Origin: Maricaulis maris
GTDB taxonomy: Bacteria > Pseudomonadota > Alphaproteobacteria > Caulobacterales > Maricaulaceae
DNA length: 64,000 nt
Assembly (NCBI RefSeq): GCF_036322705.1
Contig: NZ_AP027270.1
Location: 496,001-560,000, forward strand
Direction of reading: 5' to 3'
Shown here: positions 19,587 to 28,905 of the stretch, one piece after another
Numbering within the stretch: the stretch's first letter is position 1
Layout: each line of letters begins with the position of its first letter
Notes under the pieces: generated by a model
What the model saw: only the letters and a program-made list of their open reading frames with translations
Database searches by the model: none
What the model was told of the DNA's origin: nothing
Position numbers and translations under genes: made by a program

Positions 19587-20582
19587 CTAGGGCCTCCGGA
19601 AGTCACCTTCGCCCAGCGAGATGCGGGAGCCGCCATCGCTCGGTTCGGTGATGCGGCGAAAATTGGCGGCGGCATAGCCACGTTCGGCACAGTCGCGCCG
19701 GCCTTCGGCGACGAAGCGTGCGGGCGCGACGCAGAAACTCTCCGAACCATCGATCAGGCCGCGGCGGCCGGCGGTGTTGATGCGTTCGGCGTAGAAGAAA
19801 GCGGTCGGGGTCTCGAAGCGCGTTGCCAGTACTCGCGCGCACTCACCGGCATGGATGCGCCACCAGCCGCGCGACTGCCAGATCGTGCCGACCTGATGGC
19901 CGATCGCGACCGCGATATCGCCGTCGGCGTCGTTGCACACGGTCAGGCCACTGGCCGCATTGCGGGCCAGGGCGCGCGCCTCAAGGGCGTCGATCAGGGC
20001 ATCATTATCGGGCCGGCTCGACAGGCCGGCATCGCGCAGGAAGGTGGAGACAGCCCGGCGGGTCGTATTGCCTTCCAGGCCGTCCACCGTGCTGCTCGGA
20101 TAGCCTGCCGATTGCAGCAGGCGCTGGATCCCGGCTGTGGTGGCGCGGCGCCCGAAATCGACCGGCTCGACCAGTACCGTACGCTCGCGATCCTCGCCCT
20201 CGCGGATGAAGAAGTCGCGGGACGCCATGCCAAGCGACGAGCAGCGTGTATTGGCGACGACCTCGAAGTCGGACTCGTCAACGCAGAGCGGGACAGTGCC
20301 GCGCCATTCGCGAACGCCGCCGAGATAGGCGATCGAGGACTTGGCGTAATAGAAGATCGGCTGGTCGCTATCGAGGTCGACATCGTCGGCGATGGTGACG
20401 CAATTGCCTGGCCGCAGCCGGGTCCAGCCTTCGATGGCAACCCCGCCCTCAACCGCCCAGGCGGCGGCGGCTTCAACGATATAGCTGGTCTCGTTGCACA
20501 GTTCGGCTGCATCGGCGCGCGGCGCGGACGTCAGGAGCAGGACGGGCAGGGCGAGAAGGCCGGCAAGCAGGTAACGCAACAT
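19587..20582 (-). CDS. Secreted DUF1036 protein with peptidoglycan-binding-like domain
   Basis: A 331-residue exported protein (signal peptide ending at ADAAE, ~25). It has two DUF1036-type halves: the first with LCNETSYIVEAAAAW and GWTRLRPGNC, the second with TVCNDADGDIAVAIGHQ and GWWRIHAGECARVL. Between them, at about residues 145-190, is a peptidoglycan-binding_1-like helix bundle (IQRLLQSAGYPSSTVDGLEG). A role in the envelope is inferred. It occupies the place between engB and the HAD gene, where argB sits in several relatives; the intergenic gaps are seven bases and one base. Confidence 0.78.
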   Translation of the reverse strand: MLRYLLAGLLALPVLLLTSAPRADAAELCNETSYIVEAAAAWAVEGGVAIEGWTRLRPGNCVTIADDVDLDSDQPIFYYAKSSIAYLGGVREWRGTVPLCVDESDFEVVANTRCSSLGMASRDFFIREGEDRERTVLVEPVDFGRRATTAGIQRLLQSAGYPSSTVDGLEGNTTRRAVSTFLRDAGLSSRPDNDALIDALEARALARNAASGLTVCNDADGDIAVAIGHQVGTIWQSRGWWRIHAGECARVLATRFETPTAFFYAERINTAGRRGLIDGSESFCVAPARFVAEGRRDCAERGYAAANFRRITEPSDGGSRISLGEGDFRRP

Positions 20583-20588
20583 GCGCGA

Positions 20589-21236
20589 TCATCCCATGTC
20601 GGGCAGCAGGGCGACAATCTCTGCCCGCAGCTGGTCGACGCCGTCTTGCTTGGCGCTGGAGGTAGCGACAACGCGCGGGAAGGCGGCCGGTCGCTTGGCG
20701 ATCTTTTCGGCGGTCTCGCCGATCAGGCGGACCACGGCGGGCGGTTTGATCTTGTCGGTCTTGGTCAGCACGATCTGGTAGCTCACGGCCGCCTCGTCGA
20801 AGACGTCCATGATCTTGAGATCGACGTCCTTGAGTCCGTGCCGGCTGTCGATCAGCAGATAGACGCGCTTGAGATTGACCCGGCCCCGCAGGAAGGCCTT
20901 GGTCAGGCGGGTCCATTTCTCGACCACCGGCTTGGGTGCCTTGGCATAGCCATAGCCGGGCAGGTCGACGATGCGCAGATCGCTGCCCTCGACCTCGAAG
21001 AAGTTGAGCTCGCGCGTCCGCCCGGGTTCGCCCGAAGCGCGGGCGAGCCCCTTCTGGTTGGTCAGCGCGTTGATCAGCGAGGACTTGCCGACATTCGAGC
21101 GCCCGGCAAAGGCGATTTCCAGCCTGTCCGGCTCGGGCAGATGATCCAGTGCCACTGCGCCCATCAGGAAGGTGCAGGGGCGCGAGAAGAAACGCCGCCC
21201 GAGGCCGGGATCGAGCTCGTCGCTACCGTCGGTCAG
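20589..21236 (-). CDS. engB: Ribosome-biogenesis GTPase YihA/EngB, probable CTG start
   Basis: The GTPase motifs are intact: G1 [11 protein letters not shown]2/G3 with [10 protein letters not shown] and DLPGYGYA, G4 TKTDK and G5 TSSAK. The first ATG (21164) would start at MGAVALD, but the upstream in-frame residues [14 protein letters not shown] look like the conserved N-terminus of the family. The only initiation-like codon upstream is CTG at 21236-21234, seven bases after GGGGGAG and overlapping the yidC stop (CTGA). That start gives 215 residues; ATG 21164 would give 191. Its stop lies six bases before the DUF1036 gene. Confidence 0.9.
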   Translation of the reverse strand: MTDGSDELDPGLGRRFFSRPCTFLMGAVALDHLPEPDRLEIAFAGRSNVGKSSLINALTNQKGLARASGEPGRTRELNFFEVEGSDLRIVDLPGYGYAKAPKPVVEKWTRLTKAFLRGRVNLKRVYLLIDSRHGLKDVDLKIMDVFDEAAVSYQIVLTKTDKIKPPAVVRLIGETAEKIAKRPAAFPRVVATSSAKQDGVDQLRAEIVALLPDMG

Positions 21237-23020
21237 GACGCGTCTCCCCCGCCACGCTTCATCAGGCGGGCAATCAGCTTGTCGACCTGGGTCTCGTTCC
21301 CGTGGCGCCGCATGATGATGTATTGCTGCAGCACGGAGAGGAAGTTGTTCCAGGCCCAGTAGATCACCAGACCGGCCGCGAACGGGGCCAGGATGAAGGT
21401 GAAGATGATCGGCAGGAAGGCGAAGATGCGCGCCTGCATCGGATCCGGCGGCGGCGGGTTGAGCGCCTGCTGGGCGGCCATGGTCAGGCCCATGATGATG
21501 GGCCAGGCGCCAATGCCCAGGACGCCACCGATCAGCCAGATGCCGGACGGGTCGTAGGGGATCAGGCCGAACAGGTTCCACATGTTCGTGGGGTCCGCTG
21601 CCGAGAGGTCGCGGATCCAGCCGAAGAAGGGCGCGTGGCGCATCTCGATGGCGTTGAACAGGGTCTGGTACAGGGCAAAGAAGATCGGAATCTGCGGCAG
21701 GATCGGCAGACAGCCGGCCAGCGGATTGATCTTCTCGGTCTTGTAGAGATCCATCAGCGCCTGTTGCTGCTTTTGCTGGTCCGCCGCGTAGCGTTCCTTG
21801 ATCGCCGCCATTTTCGGCTGCACGGCCTTCATCTTCGCCATCGAGGCATAAGCCCGGTTGGCGAGCGGGAACATGACGATCTTGACCATCAGCGTCAGCG
21901 CCAGGATGGCGAGGCCGAACTGGCCGGTCAGGCCTTCCAGCATGTGCAGCAGCCATACGAAGGGGCGCGCGAGGAACCACAGCCAGCCCCAGTTGATGGC
22001 CATGTCGAAGCGTTCGATGCCAACCTCGTTCTGGACCTGCTGCAGCACGTCCAGCTCCTTGGCGCCAGCGAAGATGCGGGTCGTGGAGGACAGGCTCTGG
22101 CCGCTCGGGACCGCGATGGCCTGCTCGACATAGCTGGCTTCGAATGCTGTCTCGGCGCCGCGCTCGATGGAGCGGAAGCGGGCGGTAAAGGCGCGGTCCT
22201 GATCGGGAATCGCTGCCGCCATCCAGTAGCGCTGGGTGATCCCGACCCAGCCGCCAATGCCGCTTTCCTCGGTCTGGTCACCGTCTTCCAGCTTGCCGAA
22301 CTTGCTCTGCACCAGGGTGCCGTCAACGACGGCAAGCGCGCCTTCGAACACCGCCATGTTGCGGGTTTCGTCTTCCGGACGGCCCTCGTGACGGACCAGG
22401 CCATAGCGGGAGAGCTCGACTTCCTGGCCGGAATTGTTGGTGACGACGTCGGTCAGGGTGAAGAGGTAGTTCTCGTCAACCGAGATCACCCGCTCGAAAC
22501 GCAGGCCCGACGGGCTGTCATAGGTGAGGGTGACGGGTGTGTCGGGCGTCAGGGTCGAACCCGAGGCCAGCGTCCACTCGGTCGAGCCGCCCGGCAGGTC
22601 GGCAAAGCCCGGCGTACCGGAGGTCCAGCCATCACGGGCGTAGAAAACATGGTCGGAGCCGATCGGGTTGAGCAACGCCACCGGGGTGTCATCATCGACC
22701 GTTTCGCTGTGGCGACGCAGGCGGATATCGTCGAGGCGGGCGCCGGTCAGCGACAGTGAGCCGAGCACGGACGGGGCGTCGATGGTGACGCGCTGATTGC
22801 CGGCCAGGGCGGTTTCGCGATCAACCGTCGTCGGTGCGGCGGGTTCAAGGGTCGAGGCGGGCAGATCCGGGTCGGCCAGCTCGGCGGCGGCCTCCACGGC
22901 GGCGGCCTGCTCGGCGCGACGCTCCTCTTCGGCCGGGGCCATGACGAATATCTGGTATCCGGTCAGGATCACCAGGATCAGACCCAGTGCGATAAACAGG
23001 TTGCGTTGATCTTCGCCCAT
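21233..23020 (-). CDS. yidC: Membrane protein insertase YidC
   Basis: A 595-residue inner-membrane insertase. It has an N-terminal membrane segment ([20 protein letters not shown]), a large periplasmic beta domain (roughly 60-330), and the conserved hydrophobic core with [29 protein letters not shown] and [16 protein letters not shown]. Length matches alphaproteobacterial YidC. It follows rnpA by only six bases; the small yidD gene that often sits between them is absent. The last codons overlap the proposed engB start. Confidence 0.97.
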   Translation of the reverse strand: MGEDQRNLFIALGLILVILTGYQIFVMAPAEEERRAEQAAAVEAAAELADPDLPASTLEPAAPTTVDRETALAGNQRVTIDAPSVLGSLSLTGARLDDIRLRRHSETVDDDTPVALLNPIGSDHVFYARDGWTSGTPGFADLPGGSTEWTLASGSTLTPDTPVTLTYDSPSGLRFERVISVDENYLFTLTDVVTNNSGQEVELSRYGLVRHEGRPEDETRNMAVFEGALAVVDGTLVQSKFGKLEDGDQTEESGIGGWVGITQRYWMAAAIPDQDRAFTARFRSIERGAETAFEASYVEQAIAVPSGQSLSSTTRIFAGAKELDVLQQVQNEVGIERFDMAINWGWLWFLARPFVWLLHMLEGLTGQFGLAILALTLMVKIVMFPLANRAYASMAKMKAVQPKMAAIKERYAADQQKQQQALMDLYKTEKINPLAGCLPILPQIPIFFALYQTLFNAIEMRHAPFFGWIRDLSAADPTNMWNLFGLIPYDPSGIWLIGGVLGIGAWPIIMGLTMAAQQALNPPPPDPMQARIFAFLPIIFTFILAPFAAGLVIYWAWNNFLSVLQQYIIMRRHGNETQVDKLIARLMKRGGGDAS

Positions 23021-23026
23021 GAAAAC

Positions 23027-23443
23027 TCAGGCCTCTTGCGCTTTGTGTTCGCGACCGCCTGGCGTTTTGTCATCGACAAGACTGACCAGAGCGCTTTCGA
23101 CATCCCCCACCAGGCGCGACCAGTCCCGATCGGGCGTCGTCGCGCGTGCGATGAATACATAGTCAATGCCGGGCTGTCCGTGGAGGGGGAGAAGCAGCCG
23201 CACAATCTCTCTCAGGCGCCGCTTGGCGCGATTGCGGATCACGGCACCGCCGATCTTGCGAGTCGCGGTGAAGCCGGCCCCGATATGCCCGGGCGAAACA
23301 TCGTCGGCCCCGACACGCAAAGAGCTGCCTCTCGAGCGGGCCTGTATGACCACACCCGATCGGACGGCTTTTTTGCCTTTTGCGACGTGCAAAAATTCGC
23401 GCCGCGTTTTCAACCGTTTAACGGAAGGAAGCGGCGCTGACAT
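23027..23443 (-). CDS. rnpA: Ribonuclease P protein component
   Basis: The protein subunit of RNase P, needed for tRNA 5' maturation. The ATG at 23443 gives 138 residues beginning MSAPLPSVKRLKTRREF, which is the typical family opening. The signature GAVIRNRAKRRLREIVR is present. The longer frame to 23596 would overlap rpmH and is rejected. The C-terminal ~20 residues (DDKTPGGREHKAQEA) are hydrophilic and less conserved. The gene lies five bases downstream of rpmH. Confidence 0.96.
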   Translation of the reverse strand: MSAPLPSVKRLKTRREFLHVAKGKKAVRSGVVIQARSRGSSLRVGADDVSPGHIGAGFTATRKIGGAVIRNRAKRRLREIVRLLLPLHGQPGIDYVFIARATTPDRDWSRLVGDVESALVSLVDDKTPGGREHKAQEA

Positions 23444-23448
23444 CGTCC

Positions 23449-23583
23449 TTAGGCGGACAGACGCTTGCGGCCCTTGGCCCGGCGACGAGCCAGGATTTGA
23501 CGGCCGGATTTCGTCGCCATGCGCGCACGGAAGCCGTGCCGGCGCTTGCGGACGAGCTTGGACGGCTGAAATGTACGTTTCAC
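23449..23583 (-). CDS. rpmH: 50S ribosomal protein L34
   Basis: A 44-residue protein read from GTG 23583: [18 protein letters not shown], ending [18 protein letters not shown], the classic L34 sequence. The GTG start is supported by conservation of the KRTFQPS opening; no ATG is available at that place. It heads the minus-strand operon, 38 bases downstream of a good promoter. Confidence 0.98.
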   Translation of the reverse strand: MKRTFQPSKLVRKRRHGFRARMATKSGRQILARRRAKGRKRLSA

Positions 23584-23620
23584 GGTCGCGCTCCATTGGC
23601 GTTCAATTCGAGAGCGGCGG

Positions 23621-23649
23621 CAATTACGCGCTTGAAGCAGCGGCGTCAA
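23621..23649 (-). promoter_or_regulatory. Promoter of the rpmH operon
   Basis: On the minus strand, TTGACG (23644-23649) and TAATTG (23621-23626) are separated by exactly 17 bases, matching a sigma-70-type promoter. It would drive rpmH-rnpA-yidC-engB and probably the genes beyond. Confidence 0.65.
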
Positions 23650-23682
23650 GGGTTCATGCCCCGCAGGACGCAGGAGAATGAC

Positions 23683-24459
23683 ATGCCCGAGACGCCGGTC
23701 CAGCCGCCCTCAATCCCGCCGAAAGGGCCGAATAGCGCGGCCCGCTGGCTGCGGCCAGTCATTCTTCTGGCCCTGATCGGTCTGATTGCGGCACTGCTGC
23801 TGACAGGGACCGGTCCGCAGGAGCTGCTGGGCTGGCTTCGCGACAGCCGGGGGCTGACCCGTGAATTCACCAGCGCCCATCTCTGGCTGGCGGCGTTTGC
23901 CTATACCGGTCTTTACATCGCCTTGGCGAGTTTGGCCCTGCCGGGTGCGCTCTGGCTGACCATCGGGGCCGGATTCCTGCTCGGTCCGGTCTGGTCGATA
24001 CCCGTCTCCATGGCCGGGCTGACAATTGGCGCGCTGAACACGCTCATCCTGGTGCGCTTTCTGGCCGGTGACGTCCGGCGGGACCGTCTGCGCGCCCGCT
24101 ATCGCCGCATCGCGGCCGGCTTTGAGCGTAACCAGTTCAGCTATGTCATTCTCCTGCGCCTGCTGCCGCTGCCCTATTTCGGCGTCAACCTGGCAGCCGG
24201 TCTGTCGAGCGTGCGCTGGGAGGCGTTCGCGTTGGGCACCCTGATCGGCTCGATCCCGTCCATCATCCTCTATGCCGGCTTTGGCGCCGGACTGGGTTCC
24301 CTCACCGAGATGAACAGCCTGCCGGGACCGGGTGCACTGCTGCAGCCATCTGTGCTCGTTCCGCTTGCGATGGTGATCCCGCTGGCGCTGGCTCCCGTGA
24401 TCTGGCGGCGCTGGCAGCGCCGCGCAAAAGCGGGCGCCTTGCCGGACGAAACGCTCTAG
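23683..24459 (+). CDS. TVP38/TMEM64 (VTT domain) membrane protein
   Basis: A 258-residue membrane protein with about six hydrophobic segments. The VTT (DedA/SNARE-associated) signature appears as [46 protein letters not shown] and [26 protein letters not shown]. The family is linked to membrane lipid homeostasis or polyprenyl phosphate transport. The ATG at 23683 follows CAGGAGA. A histidine kinase gene starts 17 bases downstream on the same strand, so the two may be co-transcribed. Confidence 0.87.
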   Translation: MPETPVQPPSIPPKGPNSAARWLRPVILLALIGLIAALLLTGTGPQELLGWLRDSRGLTREFTSAHLWLAAFAYTGLYIALASLALPGALWLTIGAGFLLGPVWSIPVSMAGLTIGALNTLILVRFLAGDVRRDRLRARYRRIAAGFERNQFSYVILLRLLPLPYFGVNLAAGLSSVRWEAFALGTLIGSIPSIILYAGFGAGLGSLTEMNSLPGPGALLQPSVLVPLAMVIPLALAPVIWRRWQRRAKAGALPDETL

Positions 24460-24475
24460 GCTATCGGCGAAACCG

Positions 24476-25942
24476 ATGTCGACAGACCTGCCCCCCTCCG
24501 GCGACGAGCCTGCTCGTTCGACTATCGCGCCCCTGACAGGGGCGCTCGACAATCTGCGGGCGCAGCTCCTGATGGTGACGGTGGGCCTGATCGCGGCGGG
24601 TCTGGTGCTCGTCTATTTCCCGGCCGCGGCGAGTTTCCGCCTGCAATGGATGACAGACCGGGCCGAGGCGGCGCACCTGGCCGCACTGGCGGCCGATGTC
24701 GCTCGCGGCGGGGCCTTGGGTGAGGATGAGGTGCGGGCCCTCCTGATGGGCGCTGACGCCGTCGCAGTGGCCCGTGTCCGAAATGGCATGAATGAGCTGG
24801 TCCTCTATTCCGGTCCGATCGGCGATGGCCTGGTCGAGAGCGATCTGCGCTCCGCTGGCTGGTGGACCCATATCCGCGACACCATCGACACGCTCAACGC
24901 CTCTGATGACCGGCTGCTGCGCATCCGGGCGCGTCCGCGCGGCGCGCCGGACGAGCTGATCGACGTCATCGTCCGGGAAGCACCATTGCACGCAGCCCTG
25001 CGTGATTTCTCCCGGCGCCTGCTGATCTATGCCAGCCTCGCGGCGATCGCCGTCGGTGTGGTTCTGTACTGCGCGCTCTTCTTCCTATTCGTGCGACCGA
25101 TGCGGCGTCTTGCCGGCGCCATGACCCATTTCCGGGAGAACCCCGCTGATGCCTCGCGCATGATCCGGCCCGGCACCGCACGCAACGAGATCGGTCAGGC
25201 CGAGCAGGAGCTCGCCCGCATGCAGGCGGATATCCGCCAGGCCCTGCTTCAGCGCGAGCGACTGGCGGCGCTTGGCGGCGCCGTCGCCAAGATCAATCAC
25301 GACCTGCGCAATGTGCTGACCAGCGCCCAGCTGGTCTCGGACCGTCTGGCCATGGATGCCGATGACCGCGTGCGGGGCATGGGCGAGCGCCTGGTCCGGG
25401 CTGTCGACCGCGGCATTCGCCTGTGCGAGGCGACGCTGGAGTTCGGTCGGGCCGAGGAAAGCGCTCCGGTCCGTCAGTTGATCCGGGCCCGGGCCCTGCT
25501 CGACGAAGTCGCTGATGATGCCATGCTGGCCGAAGGCGAGGTCATCTGGGTCAATGAGGTCGGCGCCGAAATCTGTCTCGATGCCGATCCCGACCAGGCA
25601 CACCGGCTCTTTCTCAATCTCTGTCGCAATGCGATCCAGGCGATGCAGGCTGTTGAGGGCGAGCGCCGACTCACGGTGCGCGCCACGCCGGTGTCGCCCG
25701 TTGGCGACGGGCCCGACGAGGTCCGGGTCGAGCTGTCCGACACCGGACCCGGTCTGGCCCCGAAAGCGCACGAACGTCTGTTCCAGGCGTTCAGCGGCTC
25801 AGCCCGGCGCGGCGGTACCGGGCTGGGTCTGTCGATAGCCCGTGAGCTCGCCCGCGCTCATGGCGGCGATGTGGCGCTGGTCGCGACCGGACCGGACGGG
25901 ACAATCTTCGCGGTGCAACTACCGGCCGCCAATCAGGGCTGA
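24476..25942 (+). CDS. Sensor histidine kinase, no adjacent response regulator
   Basis: A 488-residue membrane kinase. There are two membrane segments (LLMVTVGLIAAGLVLVYF near 30-50 and LLIYASLAAIAVGVVLYCALFFLF near 185-208), an extracytoplasmic loop, a HAMP-like linker (FVRPMRRLAGAMTHFREN), a DHp helix with the phosphoacceptor in INHDLRNVL, and an ATPase domain with NLCRNAIQAM, DTGPGLAP and GGTGLGLSIARE. The signal is unknown. The expected response-regulator partner is not next to it; the downstream gene is a convergent gamma-glutamyltransferase. Confidence 0.88.
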   Translation: MSTDLPPSGDEPARSTIAPLTGALDNLRAQLLMVTVGLIAAGLVLVYFPAAASFRLQWMTDRAEAAHLAALAADVARGGALGEDEVRALLMGADAVAVARVRNGMNELVLYSGPIGDGLVESDLRSAGWWTHIRDTIDTLNASDDRLLRIRARPRGAPDELIDVIVREAPLHAALRDFSRRLLIYASLAAIAVGVVLYCALFFLFVRPMRRLAGAMTHFRENPADASRMIRPGTARNEIGQAEQELARMQADIRQALLQRERLAALGGAVAKINHDLRNVLTSAQLVSDRLAMDADDRVRGMGERLVRAVDRGIRLCEATLEFGRAEESAPVRQLIRARALLDEVADDAMLAEGEVIWVNEVGAEICLDADPDQAHRLFLNLCRNAIQAMQAVEGERRLTVRATPVSPVGDGPDEVRVELSDTGPGLAPKAHERLFQAFSGSARRGGTGLGLSIARELARAHGGDVALVATGPDGTIFAVQLPAANQG

Positions 25943-27657
25943 CGGGCCTGGCCTTCGCGGCGCGGATCGGCGCCACCGACCAGCGTGCCGTCTTCGAGCC
26001 GCCGGACAATATGCAGACCGGAAATCTCGCCGCGATTGGCGTCCAGGGTGAAGCCGAGATCGGTCAGCCCGGACAGGATAGTCGGATCCATGCCGTCCTC
26101 GACCCGTACTATATCGCCGCGCGCCACCACATTGGGCAGCTCGATTGCCTGTTGCGGGGTCAGTCCCCAGTCCAGCATGCCGACCAGGGTCTTGGCCGTG
26201 TAGGCAATGATGGAGGAGCCGCCCGGTGATCCAGTGGCCAGAACAAAGGTGCCGTCGCGGTCGAAGACGATGGTCGGCGACATCGAGGAGCGCGGCCGCT
26301 TGCCGCCATCGGGCGCATTGGGCACCAGGGCGCCATCGGCATCTGTCGGCGTGCGCGAGAAGTCCGTCAGCTGGTTGTTGAGGAAAAAGCCGCCCGCCAT
26401 GCGGTGGCTGCCGAACACGCTCTCCACCGTGGTCGTCATCGAGACCACATCGCCATCGCTGTCGACGATCACGAAGTGACTGGTGCCGGGGGAATCCGGC
26501 GTGGCATCGGCACCGGGCGCCTCGATGCCCGGAGGAATGCCGGGGACCGAGGTCGGCAGCGCCGTGGTCCGGTTGATACCGGCCGAGCGTGTGGTGATAT
26601 AGTCTGCGTCCAGCAGGCCTTCGCTCGGCACGCTCACGAAATCGGGGTCGGCGACATAGGCGTCGCGGTCGGCATAGGCCAGGCGGCTGGCCTCGATGAA
26701 GCGGCGCCAGCCCTCGAGGGTCTCCGGGCCGGTTGCCGACATGTCATAGGGTTCCAGCAAGCCGAGGATCTCGTTGACCGAAATTCCGCCGGAAGCCGGC
26801 GGCGGCGCCCCGCACACGGTCCACTCGCGATAATCACGGCAGATCGCCTCGCGCCGGATGGCCTGGTAGCTGGCCAGGTCGCTCAGGGTCAGGCCGCCGG
26901 GGCGGGGCTGATCCTGGACGGCGTCGATGATCGCCTCGGCAAGCGGGCCTTCATAAAGCGCTCGCCAGTCCGCCGCGAGGGCGCGCGTGGTCTCGGCATA
27001 GGCCGGATTGCGCAGCAGGTGGCCAGCGGGCAGGGGGGTGCCGTCATCGGTGAAGAAATAGTCCCGCGAGGCCGGCCACTCGTCGAGCGGTCCGCGCGGC
27101 GCCATGCCGGCGATAAAGCCGGCCAGTCGCGGTGATATCTCGAAACCGTCCTCGGCGAGGACGGTCGCCGCCTCGAACCCGTCAGCCCAGTCCAGCGCGC
27201 CGTGATCGGCGTGGGCCATGGCCAGCATGGCGACCGCACCCGGCACGCCGATCGAATGACCCGAGAAGACCGCTTCGGCAAAGCCCAGCGGCTGGCCATT
27301 GGTGTCGATGAAGAGCTCGGGTGTGGCGGTGGCCGGCGCGGTCTCGCGACCGTCATACACGGTCAGATCGCCGGACTGCGCGTCATAATAGACCAGGAAG
27401 GCCCCGCCACCGAGACCGGAGCTTTGCGGCTCGACCAGACCCAGAACGCTCTGCACCGCGATGGCCGCATCGATCGCATCGCCGCCAGCGCGCAGGGCTT
27501 CGAGCCCGGCCTCGACGGCGTGCGGGTTGGCGGCCGCTACCATCGCCTGACCCTGCGGCGGCGCCCCGGCCGTGTCCGGCGTCTCCTGTGCATTCGTGCA
27601 ACTGGCGAGAAAAAGGCCACCCGCGAGCGCGGTGGTGGCGAACAGGAAACGCAGCAT
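25933..27657 (-). CDS. ggt: Gamma-glutamyltransferase, predicted lipoprotein
   Basis: Cleaves gamma-glutamyl compounds such as glutathione. The 574-residue precursor begins with a lipoprotein signal (lipobox LASC, Cys20). The autoprocessing nucleophile is Thr392 in SPGTSHFV. Other family motifs include GGGAFLVYYD, the substrate-binding FFLNNQLTDFS and the glycine pair in ATGSPGGSSI. The 3' end overlaps the kinase gene by 10 bases. The P1 peptidase gene diverges 64 bases away, so the two hydrolase genes share a control region. Confidence 0.92.
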   Translation of the reverse strand: MLRFLFATTALAGGLFLASCTNAQETPDTAGAPPQGQAMVAAANPHAVEAGLEALRAGGDAIDAAIAVQSVLGLVEPQSSGLGGGAFLVYYDAQSGDLTVYDGRETAPATATPELFIDTNGQPLGFAEAVFSGHSIGVPGAVAMLAMAHADHGALDWADGFEAATVLAEDGFEISPRLAGFIAGMAPRGPLDEWPASRDYFFTDDGTPLPAGHLLRNPAYAETTRALAADWRALYEGPLAEAIIDAVQDQPRPGGLTLSDLASYQAIRREAICRDYREWTVCGAPPPASGGISVNEILGLLEPYDMSATGPETLEGWRRFIEASRLAYADRDAYVADPDFVSVPSEGLLDADYITTRSAGINRTTALPTSVPGIPPGIEAPGADATPDSPGTSHFVIVDSDGDVVSMTTTVESVFGSHRMAGGFFLNNQLTDFSRTPTDADGALVPNAPDGGKRPRSSMSPTIVFDRDGTFVLATGSPGGSSIIAYTAKTLVGMLDWGLTPQQAIELPNVVARGDIVRVEDGMDPTILSGLTDLGFTLDANRGEISGLHIVRRLEDGTLVGGADPRREGQARQP

Positions 27658-27721
27658 CTAACTTGCCCCTCAGAATTGTCCGGTCAGACTGGAGTCCGAA
27701 GTGACAGTTAAGAGGCCGGTC

Positions 27722-28717
27722 ATGTCAATGCCAGCACCCCGCAACAGCCTGACCGATATCGCCGGTCTGCGTGTCGGACAGGTCCATGATGCATCGGCCA
27801 GGACGGGCGTGACCGTGATCCTGCCCGACCAGCGCGCGGTCTGCGCGGTTGATGTGCGCGGTGGCGGGCCGGGAACGCGCGAGACCGATGCCCTCGCCAG
27901 TCACACCCTGGTCGACGCCGTCGACGCGGTGGTCTTGTCCGGCGGCTCCTCCTACGGCCTCGCCGCTGCGGATGGGGTTGCCGCCGCGCTGGGCGCGCGC
28001 GGTGACGGGTTCGCGCTGTTTGACCTGCCCGGCGTTCCCAAATCGCCGGTGGTCCCGTCGGCCATCCTCTATGATCTCGCCAATGGCGGCGACAAGCGCT
28101 GGGGCGAGGAACCGCCCTATCGGGCGCTGGGCAAGGCAGCGCTGGCCGCTGTCTCTGACACGGTCGAGCTGGGCGCGTTCGGGGCCGGTCATGGTGCCCG
28201 CGCCGGTCTTCATCCCGGCGGCACCGGCACCGCCAGCCTGGCCCTGTCCGGCGAGGGCGGATGCGTCGCCGCGCTGGTCTGCGTCAACAGTTTCGGCTCG
28301 GTTACCCTGCCGGGTGCCGACGATGTCTATTGGGCCTGGCCGCATGAGATCGGGGGCGAGTTCGGGGGCCGTCGTCCACCGGCCGACTGGCGTCCTGCGC
28401 CCGAGGACTGGGGGGCCGCCAAGATGCAGCCCGGCCCGCGCGAAAATACCACGATTGCCGTGGTCGCGACCGATATTGCGCTGACCCCGGCACAGGCCAA
28501 GCGTCTCGCGATCATGGCCCAGGACGGTCTCGCCCGCGCCATCCGCCCGGTTCACACACCGTTCGATGGTGATGTCGTCTTCGCCTTGTCCACAGCCGCG
28601 CACCCCCTGGGCGCGGGCGGCGAGGCCCATCTCGCCCGGCTCGGCTCGGCCGCCGCCGACTGCCTTGCCCGGGCCGTCGCCCGCGGGGTCCATGCGGCCC
28701 GGCAGACCAGCCGCTGA
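27722..28717 (+). CDS. P1 family peptidase (DmpA/BapA-type, Ntn hydrolase)
   Basis: A 331-residue peptidase family P1 member, related to L-aminopeptidase/D-esterases. The glycine-rich VVLSGGSSYGLAAADGV and VNSFGSV are typical. The self-cleavage site is expected at the ENTTIAVVATDIAL segment, with a Thr as the new N-terminal nucleophile instead of the Ser of DmpA. ATG 27722 follows AAGAGG; GTG 27701 would add seven residues. It is divergent from ggt. Localisation is probably cytosolic: no signal peptide is seen. Confidence 0.85.
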   Translation: MSMPAPRNSLTDIAGLRVGQVHDASARTGVTVILPDQRAVCAVDVRGGGPGTRETDALASHTLVDAVDAVVLSGGSSYGLAAADGVAAALGARGDGFALFDLPGVPKSPVVPSAILYDLANGGDKRWGEEPPYRALGKAALAAVSDTVELGAFGAGHGARAGLHPGGTGTASLALSGEGGCVAALVCVNSFGSVTLPGADDVYWAWPHEIGGEFGGRRPPADWRPAPEDWGAAKMQPGPRENTTIAVVATDIALTPAQAKRLAIMAQDGLARAIRPVHTPFDGDVVFALSTAAHPLGAGGEAHLARLGSAAADCLARAVARGVHAARQTSR

Positions 28718-28758
28718 GAGGCGCTGCGCATCACAGTGCATTTGCCGCAATCGGGGAC

Positions 28759-28787
28759 TTGCCATCGGGAAAACCCGAGGCTAGGTT
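28759..28787 (+). promoter_or_regulatory. Promoter of the tRNA-Arg gene
   Basis: TTGCCA (28759-28764) and TAGGTT (28782-28787) are separated by 17 bases. The predicted start is about 35 bases before the mature tRNA 5' end. Confidence 0.55.
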
Positions 28788-28828
28788 CCGCGCCTCTTCG
28801 GGGCTGAGACCCCGGAGCCATACGGCCT

Positions 28829-28905
28829 GCACCGGTAGCTCAGTTGGATAGAGCACTAGACTACGAATCTAGGGGTCGGGAGTTCGAATCTTCCCCGGTG
28901 CGCCA
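28829..28905 (+). tRNA. tRNA-Arg (anticodon ACG)
   Basis: The 77-base sequence folds as a full cloverleaf: acceptor GCACCGG with CCGGTGC, D-arm AGCTCAGTTGGATAGAGC, anticodon loop CTACGAA flanked by CTAGA/TCTAG, T-arm with GTTCGAATC, discriminator G and an encoded CCA. Anticodon ACG reads CGU, and CGC/CGA after inosine modification. It is the only tRNA gene found in the window. Its 3' end is echoed twice in the repeats that follow. Confidence 0.97.

Noticed and set aside
19539-21362. 607-residue open frame on the plus strand
   Set aside because: Antisense to the DUF1036 and engB genes, whose motifs are intact on the minus strand.
20589-21980. 463-residue extended form of engB
   Set aside because: The upstream part overlaps yidC in another frame and has no EngB-like sequence before about residue 248.
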